Positions 17,405 through 26,659 of a stretch of 64,000 bases of DNA are shown piece after piece. Position 1 is the stretch's first letter; each line of letters opens with the position of its first letter. The notes below the pieces were generated by a model, which saw only the letters and a list, made by a program, of their open reading frames with translations, was not told where the DNA came from and ran no database searches. Origin of the DNA: Bacillota bacterium (GTDB lineage: Bacteria > Bacillota > UBA4882 > UBA8346). The stretch spans positions 1 through 64,000 of the forward strand of contig JAEZCE010000070.1 of NCBI GenBank assembly GCA_023429995.1, read 5' to 3'. Made by a program: the position numbers and the translations under genes.

Positions 17405-18037
17405 CTAGGCGACCGGCGCCAAAATAATAATATTGACTGCAAAGAAGAGGGTAACTGTAACTGCGACAATGGCTAAAGTACTGGGATCAATCTCAGTAAC
17501 CACTGTTTGATTGATTATTGACAAATTTCCTTGAACTATCGAATTCGTCGGGAATGTTCCAGGGATGGTTTCAGTAAATATAAAGGGAACTGTTACGGTC
17601 TGAGTGTGTATTAAGCTATCCACTCCCATGAAAGTTATCGTGATTACCGCGTCACCGCTCACTTGCACAATAACCGAGGCAAAACCGACGATTTGAAATT
17701 GTACATTTTGTAGGGTGGCATTCACTGCGATGAGATTGGTCGCATCAATTTCTAAGTTAACAGTTGCGGCCACGCTTTGATTGAAAGTGGTCGAATTGCT
17801 CAGGACCACCAAAGTCCCGGGAGGAATAGGCGAAGGCGGCACTTCGGCCTGACACCGTTTGGATAGCGCCGTTAAAACTTCTCTGATGATTTGGTTTTCA
17901 AACCTGGCAATGGAAGTACTAAATTCCCTGACACAGGGAAGACGGCAAATCAAGGGCGCGGCTACAGCATTTTGAGGAATGGTAATCGTGGAAGTGCTAT
18001 TACCGCAGGTAGTGCTTTGGGAACAAGAACAAGACAT
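17405..18037 (-). CDS. Cys-containing, spore-surface-type protein with SPOCS-like beta domain
   Basis: 210 residues from the ATG at 18037 (GAGAGGTG upstream). It opens MSCSCSQSTTCG, followed by a helical part with two more Cys (about 25-65), a short Pro segment, and a Thr/Val-rich beta region (about 80-210) with alternation resembling the SPOCS/DUF3794 domains of the protein at 60235. It has no signal peptide, and the C-terminus is hydrophobic. It is the last gene after a glycosyltransferase on the same strand (19-nt gap). Cys-rich N-termini of this sort are common in spore coat and exosporium proteins and would allow disulfide cross-linking. I do not recognise a named family; the role is inferred. 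Confidence 0.5.
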   Translation of the reverse strand: MSCSCSQSTTCGNSTSTITIPQNAVAAPLICRLPCVREFSTSIARFENQIIREVLTALSKRCQAEVPPSPIPPGTLVVLSNSTTFNQSVAATVNLEIDATNLIAVNATLQNVQFQIVGFASVIVQVSGDAVITITFMGVDSLIHTQTVTVPFIFTETIPGTFPTNSIVQGNLSIINQTVVTEIDPSTLAIVAVTVTLFFAVNIIILAPVA

Positions 18038-18056
18038 TATTTTCACCTCTCAAATA

Positions 18057-19115
18057 TTATGGACTATTTAATTCTTTTAACAGAGTCAACCAGTTCCGGG
18101 CAACGGATTCCGTACTATAAACTGTTTGGATCAATTTTCTTGCTTGTTGAAGCATGGCGGCGCGTTGGGTAGAAGAAAGAGCTGCCTTAATCACTTCATA
18201 CCATTCTTCGGAAGAATCGTTAACCAGCCAACCATTTTGACTATCCGTAACGCAATCGCGGTAAGGAGCCAAATCGGAATAAATTCCTAAAACGCCGCTG
18301 GCTGTGTAATCGCGGAATTTGCTGTTACTTTTGGCCTCGTTAAATGGAATCCTGCGGAGCGGCGCTAATCCTAAACTCCAATGACGTTCTGACAAGGTTT
18401 TAATAAAAAGTTCATAATTGGGTATATAGGGAAAAACGCGCGCTTTTAACTGTTGCCATTCTTGGGGGTAACATCCGATAAATTCGAATTCCACCTGTTC
18501 CTGCAACAATTTTTTGATTGCCAGTAAAGCGGGAAACACCATTTCAATGTCGCACTGGTGGTGCGGAGAACCAAAATAACCGATTCGGTACGGAGGCTCA
18601 ACGATATCTACCGGTAAATCATAAATTTTAGCCGTATAGGGTTGATAAATCGCCGGGTAACCCCTCTCTTTCAACCGACGCGCCAATTCCGGGGAACCCG
18701 CTTTAACCCGATGGGCTTCGGTTAAAAACATTTTGATTATCTGTGGCAAATGATTTCTTATGTATCTCAGCGCCCAACTCGCATCTTCAGGGGGTTCCAG
18801 CAAATCATCGTCCAGTTCGTAGATGACTTTGATCTGGTTTAAATGTGCAAAACGGGCAAGTGAAAGGGTCGAATCCCGAATGCAACGGTAAAGAATCAAT
18901 GTATTGAGATCCCGTAAATCTTCTAATTTCAGATAATACTCCGAGACAATCCGCCAGGCCACTGCTTGCACTGGTAAGTCAAGGAAAGGAATTTCATAAA
19001 CCATCCTGGTCATAGTAAATGTTTCAGGGGCCACAACCAAAACATGTGATATTATCCCAGGTATAGGCTCTTCTGCTGGTTCCTCTAAATTATTATTGGC
19101 ACATGTCTGGTTCAT
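18057..19115 (-). CDS. GT4-like (GT-B) glycosyltransferase
   Basis: 352 residues; AGAGGAG 8 nt before ATG. Two-domain GT-B layout: N-terminal half with YELDDDLLEPP and KAGSPELARRL; C-terminal half with RIGYFGSPHHQCD, FEFIGCYP, a substrate-loop SNSKFRDYTASGVLGIYSD and a final helix. The KFRDY/GIYS segment matches the nucleotide-sugar binding region of group 1 glycosyltransferases that resemble CgeB. It is related along its length to the protein at 22769 (both have Y/EIDD, KxGSPEL, FIGC, KFR(D/E)Y). Acceptor and donor are unknown. The N-terminal about 25 residues (NNNLEEPAEEPIP) are an unstructured extension. Confidence 0.7.
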   Translation of the reverse strand: MNQTCANNNLEEPAEEPIPGIISHVLVVAPETFTMTRMVYEIPFLDLPVQAVAWRIVSEYYLKLEDLRDLNTLILYRCIRDSTLSLARFAHLNQIKVIYELDDDLLEPPEDASWALRYIRNHLPQIIKMFLTEAHRVKAGSPELARRLKERGYPAIYQPYTAKIYDLPVDIVEPPYRIGYFGSPHHQCDIEMVFPALLAIKKLLQEQVEFEFIGCYPQEWQQLKARVFPYIPNYELFIKTLSERHWSLGLAPLRRIPFNEAKSNSKFRDYTASGVLGIYSDLAPYRDCVTDSQNGWLVNDSSEEWYEVIKAALSSTQRAAMLQQARKLIQTVYSTESVARNWLTLLKELNSP

Positions 19116-19353
19116 TGGTTGATCTCCTCTGTAAAAATCGGGCCAAAAACCTGCCTCAGTTTTAGTCTATTCTATTATCACTGGGGGGACTTTGCTATTA
19201 TTCCAAAGGCATAAATAAAAGAAAATTCTTTGTTTCAATAAATGACCCCGGTCCGTTGGAGTCCTCATGGAAGGCTTGTCCGAGAATCAGCTTTAAACTC
19301 ACAAAGTAGAACCCGGTTCAAGGAATGCTTGAAATTCCATTTCCGCTTTCTTG

Positions 19354-20169
19354 TTAATGGCTCGGTTTTAAGAGTGCTTGGATACGCTCAGAACTTTCCT
19401 GAATTGGAATACTCTTTCGTATTTCATTTACTTTTTCAATATCCATTTCATAAACGATTACCGTTTCCTCAGTCTCATTGGCAGTTGCTCTAACCGTCCC
19501 CCATGGATCAATGATACAACTATTCCCCAGGAAGAATAAACCATTATCAATACCTACCCGGTTTGCGGCCGCTATATAAAGCTGGCTTTCAATGGCCCGG
19601 CACTTTAATAGAGTTTTCCAATGATCCAGTCTGGGAAAGGGAAATGCCGAAGAAACAACTAAACAAGAACAATTATCCTTCAGATATTTCCCGCCGATAT
19701 CCGAAAACCGGATGTCAAAGCAAATCATAATCCCGAATTTGAACCCCTGGAACATAAAAGTGGCAATTTGATTCCCGGGTTCAAATAATTCTGGTTCTCC
19801 ACTCAGAGAAAATAAAGCTAACTTTCGATATTTCGTTAAAATTCCTTTTTCACTAAAGACAAATACCGAATTATAGAGCTTACCATTTTCCGCTTCTAGC
19901 AGGCCCGCAACAATGTGAATTTTAAATTGTTGCGCCGTTGCCAGTAAATAAGATACGGTTTGCCGAAAGTTACTTTCTTGGTGCTGATAATTTAGGTTCT
20001 TTAGTAGAGCTAAATCATATCCTACGTTGAAAAGTTCCGGGAGAACAACCATATCAGCCCCTTGTTCTTTGGCTTTGGCAATAAAACCGAGAGATTTTTC
20101 CATATTGAGCTTTATGTTATCCGGCTCACAGTCAATCTGTATGCAAGCAATTTTTAATAACTGCGCCAA
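19354..20169 (-). CDS. Carbon-nitrogen hydrolase (nitrilase / omega-amidase family)
   Basis: 271 residues, TTG start with GGAGGG upstream. The Glu-Lys-Cys triad of the nitrilase superfamily is intact: E in VLPELFNVGYD, K in TKYRKLALFS, C in GIMICFDIRFSD. These enzymes hydrolyse amides of small carboxylates in the cytoplasm. Here it follows a Gfo/Idh oxidoreductase and a PLP aminotransferase (gap 30 nt), so it is probably part of a sugar- or amino-acid-modifying pathway rather than housekeeping; the substrate is unknown. Confidence 0.83.
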   Translation of the reverse strand: MAQLLKIACIQIDCEPDNIKLNMEKSLGFIAKAKEQGADMVVLPELFNVGYDLALLKNLNYQHQESNFRQTVSYLLATAQQFKIHIVAGLLEAENGKLYNSVFVFSEKGILTKYRKLALFSLSGEPELFEPGNQIATFMFQGFKFGIMICFDIRFSDIGGKYLKDNCSCLVVSSAFPFPRLDHWKTLLKCRAIESQLYIAAANRVGIDNGLFFLGNSCIIDPWGTVRATANETEETVIVYEMDIEKVNEIRKSIPIQESSERIQALLKPSH

Positions 20170-20199
20170 TTTTTACCCTCCATCAAGCAACATTTATTC

Positions 20200-21189
20200 T
20201 TATGCTTTTTTCATCATTTCTTCCGCCATTCGTTCAGCCCGGTAAAGAGTTTGAAGGGTTTTTAATTCTTCTTCCAGCCCATAACCGTATTCTTTTTCAC
20301 CTTTTACGGCCTGGATAAAAGCTTTCATTTCATCAAAATACATCGATTCCAAGTTGTATTTTTTAAACCCGGACGTTTCAGGATAAACCTTCCAAGATTT
20401 TTCAGTTCCATCATAGACTTTGACTTTCTGATCATCCCAGTTCCAAATGATATGATATCCCTCACCAATCGCTCTGAAATGCCGTTCCGGGATCCGGGAG
20501 ATAATGTTTACTTCCAGGGAACCGATAACTCCGGTACTAAATATCATCGTTAATAGATAAATGTCATCAATATGAACAGCCAAGCGGGTCCGTTTGGCTT
20601 TAACGGCAAATACCTCCGTCACTTGGCCAAATATCCAGGTCAACCAGATCAATTCAAAAGGTACAATTTCCCGGCACGCTCCGGTATCTTTATTGGCTAC
20701 ATAAAAACTGCGATAATCCTCATAAGGATGCCAATCCGGCAAATATTGTCCGCAAACATAAGAAAATGAAGCGATTTCCTGTGGAGAGATTTGTCCGATT
20801 ACTTTTTTTAACAATTGAACGGAAGGGTGAAAACGCATCGTACAAGAAGGAGCCGCCAATATTCCCCGGTTTTTGCAAACCGTAAGCAATTCCGGAAGTC
20901 CTTCCTGGGTCACATTGGCCTCCATAAAAAATGGAATATCCGCCTTCGCCGCAAAACAACCATAAACTGCATGGGCTTCGGGTGAAGTGGAAATTACCAT
21001 AGCATTACAATGGATACGAGCGATAGCTTCCTCCGCATCGGAAAAAACTTCGATCCCGAAAACTTTGTTTGCCTCATTGCGGCGCTCCGGATTGGTATCG
21101 ACTCCAACTATTTTTTCAATACCGATAGCCAATAAATCGCGAATACGGCGTTTACCCATTGATCCTAAACCAATAACACAGATGTTCAT
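20200..21189 (-). CDS. Gfo/Idh/MocA-family NAD(P)-dependent oxidoreductase
   Basis: 329 residues from the ATG at 21189 (GGGAG 9-11 nt upstream; a TTG 18 nt earlier overlaps the stop of the upstream gene). N-terminal Rossmann fold NICVIGLGSMGKRRI with GVDTNPER, then the family segment STSPEAHA and a C-terminal alpha/beta sheet domain. The usual EKP motif is replaced by FMEANVT, so the catalytic Lys is not obvious. Members oxidise or reduce sugars and nucleotide sugars. Placed between a GSAM-like aminotransferase and a nitrilase, it probably acts on the same intermediate. Confidence 0.8.
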   Translation of the reverse strand: MNICVIGLGSMGKRRIRDLLAIGIEKIVGVDTNPERRNEANKVFGIEVFSDAEEAIARIHCNAMVISTSPEAHAVYGCFAAKADIPFFMEANVTQEGLPELLTVCKNRGILAAPSCTMRFHPSVQLLKKVIGQISPQEIASFSYVCGQYLPDWHPYEDYRSFYVANKDTGACREIVPFELIWLTWIFGQVTEVFAVKAKRTRLAVHIDDIYLLTMIFSTGVIGSLEVNIISRIPERHFRAIGEGYHIIWNWDDQKVKVYDGTEKSWKVYPETSGFKKYNLESMYFDEMKAFIQAVKGEKEYGYGLEEELKTLQTLYRAERMAEEMMKKA

Positions 21190-21203
21190 CACCATGATCT
21201 CCC

Positions 21204-22502
21204 TCAATTATATTTTCGGAAAACGGGTTTGACTTCCGGACCGAACAGATAACCATGGGTTCCCTCTTCCAAAGCTTTTTGATAAATGGCGGCGGTATGG
21301 CGAAGGGCTTCCAATGTCTGTTCCAGTTCCGGTAGTTGATGAGAAAAACTGATCGAAATATAGGGAATCAAAATACCCTGCTTGATCATTTCCTGAAGAA
21401 ACAAAGTCCTCATTGCTGAGGAAGGCTTTCCATCGGCTCCTTTGCATAGGACTACCGGACTACAAGGATAGCCTTCCAAACTGAGATATTCGGCAATTCC
21501 CCTGGAAGCGACTATCTCCTGAAACCCGGCTTGTAACTTCCGACCGATGTTCCAAATATGTTCAATGACATTTTTTTGCTTCATTTCCGTAATCGTAGCA
21601 ATTGCTGCAGCAATTGCATGAGTTTCTCCGCCATTGGTTGTAGATAATAAGAAAACTCGTTCTTTGTTGGAAAATAGTCCGCCGAGTTCCATGATCTCTC
21701 TTTTTCCAACCAAAGCCGAAATGGCAAAGCCATTACCCAATGCTTTCCCAAAAGTGGCCAAATCCGGGGTTACGCCGAAATAATGTTGAGCGCCTCGCAA
21801 GTCCCAACGAAATCCGGTAATCATCTCATCGAAAATGAATACGGCTCCATTTTTATGGGTTATATCCCGTACCTGGTCCAGAAAACCTTCTGCCGGCGGC
21901 TCGGATGTAACCGGTTCCATGATCACCGCCGCGATTTTCTCTGGATAAGTTTCAAATAAAGCTGCCAATTCCCTGAGGTTATTATAATGAAATCCCTTGG
22001 ATAATTCGGTAATGGAGCCGGGAATGCCGGAGTTGCAAGGGGTAGTGCCAATAAACCAATCATCTATGCTAAAAAAAGGATGGTCGCAGCAATAAACGAT
22101 TAAATCCCTGCCGGTATAGGCGCGGGCCAGCTTGGTTGCTGCGGTGGTAACATCGGAGCCGTTTTTAGCAAACTTGACCATTTCCGCCGCAGGGATTAAA
22201 TCTACCAATTGCTCCGCAAGTTCGGTTTCAATCCATGAGGGCCTGGTAAAATTGGAACCCAGATATAATTGCCTGGTGACTGCCTGTAAAACCGTTGGAT
22301 CGCAATGGCCGAGAATCACCGAACGGAGTCCCATCCCCCAATCGATATATTCTTTTCCATTCAAATCCCAGACTCTGCAGCCTTTCCCGCGAATAATATG
22401 GGACGGCGCATTGGCTGGAAACTGATCATCGCCTTTGCTATAAGTATGGGCGCCACCGGGAATCAGATGATGTGTTTTACTCTTGTCGGGAGTAATGACC
22501 AT
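21204..22502 (-). CDS. Class III PLP aminotransferase (GSA aminomutase-like)
   Basis: 432 residues from the ATG at 22502 with GAGGAGGAG upstream. It has PGGAHTYSKGDDQFP (typical of glutamate-1-semialdehyde 2,1-aminomutase relatives), FAKNGSDVTTAATKLARAYT, FIFDEMITGFRWDLRG and FGKALGNGFAISAL with the PLP-binding Lys. True HemL is followed by haem genes; this one heads an operon with an oxidoreductase and a nitrilase inside a glycan locus. It is more likely an aminotransferase or aminomutase for a sugar- or spore-specific metabolite. Its stop overlaps the next frame. Confidence 0.82.
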   Translation of the reverse strand: MVITPDKSKTHHLIPGGAHTYSKGDDQFPANAPSHIIRGKGCRVWDLNGKEYIDWGMGLRSVILGHCDPTVLQAVTRQLYLGSNFTRPSWIETELAEQLVDLIPAAEMVKFAKNGSDVTTAATKLARAYTGRDLIVYCCDHPFFSIDDWFIGTTPCNSGIPGSITELSKGFHYNNLRELAALFETYPEKIAAVIMEPVTSEPPAEGFLDQVRDITHKNGAVFIFDEMITGFRWDLRGAQHYFGVTPDLATFGKALGNGFAISALVGKREIMELGGLFSNKERVFLLSTTNGGETHAIAAAIATITEMKQKNVIEHIWNIGRKLQAGFQEIVASRGIAEYLSLEGYPCSPVVLCKGADGKPSSAMRTLFLQEMIKQGILIPYISISFSHQLPELEQTLEALRHTAAIYQKALEEGTHGYLFGPEVKPVFRKYN

Positions 22503-22768
22503 GAGATATCTCCTCCTCTGAGCCAAAACCGGCTGTCTCGAATATTTGATTCTTGCATGAATGATCATTCTTTAGAATATTCAACCGTTACATCCGATGT
22601 GAGGATTTTTGAAAGTTCGGACTTTAATCTCCAAAAATTAACATAGAAAGGCTTTATAAACCATATATTTCTTATGAAAGAAGCCCGTGTTTTTCCAGCC
22701 CAAGCACTAAAATAGAGTATTGCTAATATCTATAGGGTATTCGAAAAAATTTCAGAGGGCTAAAATAG

Positions 22769-23782
22769 ATGGTTAAAATACTCTGTATTGTGCAAACAAT
22801 GGTTCCTTCTACTGAAATTTCAATAATTCGGCCATTCACTTACCTGGAACAACAACAGGAAATTGTTTGGGAATTAGTAAAGGAGGACTCTTTTAAACCG
22901 GAGTTGTTGGATGAAGTTAATATTGTGGTTCTTCATCGGAATTGTCATCCCAACTGCAGGGCTATCGTTAATAAGGTAAAAGCGGCCAATATCCCGATCA
23001 TTTATGAAATTGACGATAATTATTTTGAAATGCCCGAAAGTTTGCCGATTGGACGGTATATGCGTAATCCTTATGTTGTTCAAACTCTGGACCATATATT
23101 GCGGTCAGCCAGCATTGTCAAAATAGGTTCCCCCGAATTGCTGCCATTGGTTTCAAAATATAATCAAAAAACAGTTTTTCATCCTTACGCTGTGGATTTG
23201 ACAATACTGGACAATATTTCGCGCCGCCCAAATAATTACTTGACAATTGGTTATGCCGGTACTGTTCACCATTATCAAGACTTTAAATTTGCTAGCGAAG
23301 CCATTCTCAGGCTTGCAAAAGAGTTTCCGAAGATTTGCTGGGATTTCATCGGTTGCTTGCCGGAAGAGTTGCAACAATTATCCAATCACGCTTTTACACC
23401 ATTCATCTCCAACTATGCTGCATTTTTGCAAAGCCTCTTCTGGAGAAATTGGCAGATTGGATTATGCCCCATTTTGGATCTTCCGCATAACCGCTGTAAA
23501 ACGGATAATAAATTCCGCGAGTACAGCGCCTGCCAAATTGCCGGCGTGTATTCCAAAATCCCCCCTTATTCCAGTGTTGTCAATCAACAAGAAACGGGTC
23601 TGCTGGTTGATAATACCGAGAAAGATTGGTATGAAGCAATTAAACTTCTAATTACCAATGAAGAATTGCGGATTCACATTGCCGACAAAGCCCGAAAATG
23701 GGTTGAACAAGAACGTTCAATACCCGTAGCGGCTAAAAGATGGCTGGAACTCTTTCAGCTACTATTATCTAAGAATTATTAA
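22769..23782 (+). CDS. GT4-like (GT-B) glycosyltransferase
   Basis: 337 residues, GAGGG 11 nt before ATG. N-terminal ILCIVQTMVP with no signal peptide, IIYEIDDNYFEMP, VKIGSPELLPLV, then LTIGYAGTVHHYQDF, WDFIGCLPEEL and a donor-binding loop TDNKFREYSACQIAGVYSK. Paralogue of the product at 18057. It begins a plus-strand run of five genes ending at 28758, with spacing of 19, 22, 13 and 14 nt, so it is probably one operon for assembly of a surface polymer. Confidence 0.72.
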   Translation: MVKILCIVQTMVPSTEISIIRPFTYLEQQQEIVWELVKEDSFKPELLDEVNIVVLHRNCHPNCRAIVNKVKAANIPIIYEIDDNYFEMPESLPIGRYMRNPYVVQTLDHILRSASIVKIGSPELLPLVSKYNQKTVFHPYAVDLTILDNISRRPNNYLTIGYAGTVHHYQDFKFASEAILRLAKEFPKICWDFIGCLPEELQQLSNHAFTPFISNYAAFLQSLFWRNWQIGLCPILDLPHNRCKTDNKFREYSACQIAGVYSKIPPYSSVVNQQETGLLVDNTEKDWYEAIKLLITNEELRIHIADKARKWVEQERSIPVAAKRWLELFQLLLSKNY

Positions 23783-23801
23783 ATCACCGAAAGGTAGTCA
23801 A

Positions 23802-25217
23802 ATGAATCAGGAAATTATTATTTATGGCACGATTTTGCACCGGTTTTTAGACCGTTTTCAAAGCATTCAGCACCATCGGGTACCCATATGCAAATATCTC
23901 TATTATCCTTTTTTATATTATGCCATGAACAAGAAGCATTTGATCCAGGCCCTTGAAAAAACAGGGGATTTTCAAAATGAAATCACTCAATTCAGTCCAA
24001 CTGCCATTTATAAATGGTCTGATGAACCTTATGCTTACGACCCTCATCCCAATGGCGTCGTTTTGATGCGGGGCGGTTTTGGAGATATTGCTTCCTTGTT
24101 TTTGCCCAAGGAACGCTTTGTGCTTTTAAGTCCCAATCAAGCAGAAGTCGACCTGATCAAACTAAACCGGCCTGATTTAACCGCTCATAACATCGAGACC
24201 TTTTACCATCCGAATTTACCGGCTGTTGAATCTTGTAGGAATCAAATCAAAACACTCATTGAAAAAAATAAGAACGATCCGTTGTTTGGAAGCGAAGATT
24301 TTCTTCAATGGTTTCAAAGTCAAATCCCTGGAGCCATCCAAGTGTTGGATGCCGTACAATCGATATTTGAAACCGGTAACATTGGGATGGCGCTGACGAT
24401 ATCCTCCATTGTCTGGATGGATAGCGCTCTGAATCTGATAGCCAAAGCCAATCATATCCCTTCGGTTACTTTGCAGCATGGCTTAATTCTGGAAAGGGAT
24501 CTCTTTTGCCATATTCCAATCATCGCCACAAAAAAGATGGTTTGGGGAAAGGCCATTCAACAATGGTATCAAAAACATGGTTATCCCGAATCAAGAGTTT
24601 CCGTCGTCGGTTCACCGCGTTTTGACGTAATTTTTAATCGGAAATGGTGCGGCAAAGAAAGGCTTTGCCAGATGTTGGGGATTGCGCCCGGAAAAAGAAT
24701 CGCAGTTTATGCAACCGGTACTGACAAAGAAACGATTGTCCCGATTGTTGTCAAAGGATTGGAAAACATTCAAGAACTATTTTTGATCATACTCTTACAT
24801 CCCAGTGAAAGCGCATTGGTTTCTCAATACCAGGAATTGGCAGGAAATTCTCCATTTTGCAAAGTGGTCCAGTTTGGTCATATCACCCTGTATGACGCGC
24901 TAAGCGGAGCCGATTTTTTCATCACCCATTGTTCAACAGCAGGATTGGAAGCAATGTTTTTTAAGTTGCCGGTCATAACGGTTGAACCATCTCCGCCTCC
25001 ATTTTCTTATGGAGAATTAGGCGCATCGATCCCAATTACCAACTCCGCTGAACTTCATCAGACGGCGAACCGGTTAATAAACGATGAAGCTTATAGGAGC
25101 AGTGCGATCAGTCAATATCAACAATTTCTCTCCGAATATTGCATTCCGGACGGTTCCGCGTCAAAGCGGCTTTTTGAAGAAGTCGAAAAACTTTGTCAAA
25201 CCGGAGGAATCACCTAA
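23802..25217 (+). CDS. SpsB-like GT-B polymer synthase/glycosyltransferase, copy 1
   Basis: 471 residues, AAAGG ribosome site. Motifs: WSDEPYAYDPHP (about 68-79), LMRGGFGDIASLF, VTLQHGLI (about 224), GSPRFDVIFN, LHPSE, VQFGHITLYDALSGADFFITHCSTAGLEAMF and VEPSPPPFSYGELGAS. The LQHG and STAGLEAM...VITVEP pattern belongs to the CDP-glycerol glycerophosphotransferase / capsular polysaccharide GT-B group that includes B. subtilis SpsB. First of three tandem paralogues, each about 470 aa. Next to CMP-sugar synthetases, a CMP-activated donor is possible (inference). Confidence 0.68.
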   Translation: MNQEIIIYGTILHRFLDRFQSIQHHRVPICKYLYYPFLYYAMNKKHLIQALEKTGDFQNEITQFSPTAIYKWSDEPYAYDPHPNGVVLMRGGFGDIASLFLPKERFVLLSPNQAEVDLIKLNRPDLTAHNIETFYHPNLPAVESCRNQIKTLIEKNKNDPLFGSEDFLQWFQSQIPGAIQVLDAVQSIFETGNIGMALTISSIVWMDSALNLIAKANHIPSVTLQHGLILERDLFCHIPIIATKKMVWGKAIQQWYQKHGYPESRVSVVGSPRFDVIFNRKWCGKERLCQMLGIAPGKRIAVYATGTDKETIVPIVVKGLENIQELFLIILLHPSESALVSQYQELAGNSPFCKVVQFGHITLYDALSGADFFITHCSTAGLEAMFFKLPVITVEPSPPPFSYGELGASIPITNSAELHQTANRLINDEAYRSSAISQYQQFLSEYCIPDGSASKRLFEEVEKLCQTGGIT

Positions 25218-25239
25218 ACTCTCCAAAAAAGGTGAAAAA

Positions 25240-26646
25240 ATGAACGAACAGAATGCTTTTTATGCTGTGCTACTCCCCCGATTTTTTAGGATCTTTCAGC
25301 ATGTTACCTATCAGGGTGTTCCGATTTGTAAATATACGTACTATCAATTTATCTGTGCTTGGGATATCGATTGGGCCAAAGAAAATCTCCCCTGTTTAGA
25401 AGCTGATATGAGCAAGGTGAAAGATTCAGAAGTCTATAGTTGGTCCGACGAGCCTTATGTCTATGACCCCCACCCTGAGGGCGTTATCATCATGCGGGGC
25501 GGTTTTGGAGATATTGCTTCATTATATTTCCCGAAAGAACGTTATTTTCTATTAAGTCCAAGTCAGGCCGAAGTTGATCTTATCAAAACCAACCGTCCCG
25601 ATTTGGTTTCCCATAGTATTACGGATTACTACAAAGAGAATCCTAAAGCCGTTAGAGAATTGCTGGGGCAGGTTACGGAAATAATCAATGGGCAAAAGGC
25701 TGATCCCATTTTTGGAAGTACCAAACTGCTTCAATGGTTTCAAGATAAAATACCGGAAATCGTTCACACGTTTGATGCCATTCAGTCGTTATTCAAACTG
25801 GTTAATGTCGCCGCCGTATTAACCGTTTCATCCATTTATTCAATGGATGGCGCTTTAAATCTCTGCGCCAGAGCCAACCGTATTCCATCGTTCACATTAC
25901 AACATGGTATCATGGCCGAACATGATCTTTTTGGTCATGCACCCATTCTTGCCACAAAAAAGATGGTTTGGGGAAAAGCTTTTTCGGAATTTTACCGGAA
26001 GTTCGGATATCCGGAATCGCGAACATCCGTCATAGGGTCGCCCCGTTTTGATAGTATTTTTAATCAAAAGTGGGGTGGCCGAGAGAAGCTTTGTCAAATG
26101 GCCGGAATTGACCCATCCAAAAAAATAATTGTTTATGCGGCGCAGATTTTCTTTTATAACCAAACCATTGCTCCAATGATTTTAGAAGGATTGAAATCCA
26201 TCCCGGAGGTTTTTTTACTCATCCTTTTGCACTCCGGTGACAATCCCTCACCCCACGAGCATTTAATTCGAGGTTGTAATAACTGCAAAGTGGTCCGTTT
26301 CGGTCATATAAGTCTTTATGATGCGTTAAGCGGCGCCGACTTCTTTATGACTTACTACTCAACAGCAGCTTTGGAAGCCATGCTCTTTAAAATTCCTGTT
26401 ATAACGGTGGAACCGACTCCTCCCACCTTTTCATTTGGCGATTTGGGCGCTTCATTAAAAGTTACCAATGCGGCTGAACTGAACCAAGTAATTTCACGCT
26501 TGCTTTCTGATGAAACTTACAGAACCCATGCGGTAAATCGTTATCAGGAATTTTTATACAGGTATTGCCTTCCTGACGGTTTAGCCGGCAAACGGCTATT
26601 TGATGAAATCGAAGCCCTTTGCCATTCTGGGGGAATTGCCTTATAA
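25240..26646 (+). CDS. SpsB-like GT-B polymer synthase/glycosyltransferase, copy 2
   Basis: 468 residues from the ATG at 25240 (AAAGGTG upstream; the frame is open from 25084 but that part overlaps copy 1). Same block order as copy 1: WSDEPYVYDPHPEG, MRGGFGDIASLYF, FTLQHGIM, GSPRFDSIFN, FGHISLYDALSGADFFMTYYSTAALEAML and VEPTPPTFSFGDLGAS. It differs from copies 1 and 3 mainly in the N-terminal 60 residues and in the 290-330 region around AAQIFFYNQT, plausible acceptor-determining parts. Confidence 0.68.
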   Translation: MNEQNAFYAVLLPRFFRIFQHVTYQGVPICKYTYYQFICAWDIDWAKENLPCLEADMSKVKDSEVYSWSDEPYVYDPHPEGVIIMRGGFGDIASLYFPKERYFLLSPSQAEVDLIKTNRPDLVSHSITDYYKENPKAVRELLGQVTEIINGQKADPIFGSTKLLQWFQDKIPEIVHTFDAIQSLFKLVNVAAVLTVSSIYSMDGALNLCARANRIPSFTLQHGIMAEHDLFGHAPILATKKMVWGKAFSEFYRKFGYPESRTSVIGSPRFDSIFNQKWGGREKLCQMAGIDPSKKIIVYAAQIFFYNQTIAPMILEGLKSIPEVFLLILLHSGDNPSPHEHLIRGCNNCKVVRFGHISLYDALSGADFFMTYYSTAALEAMLFKIPVITVEPTPPTFSFGDLGASLKVTNAAELNQVISRLLSDETYRTHAVNRYQEFLYRYCLPDGLAGKRLFDEIEALCHSGGIAL

Positions 26647-26659
26647 GAAGGAGTAAACA

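Noticed and set aside
21204..22502. Housekeeping hemL (glutamate-1-semialdehyde aminomutase)
   Set aside because: Sequence is related, but there are no haem genes nearby and its operon partners are an oxidoreductase and a nitrilase.
22502..22769. SigK promoter for the GT4/SpsB-like operon
   Set aside because: Only TATAGGGTA near 22734 with no AC at 16-17 nt; too weak to list as a feature.
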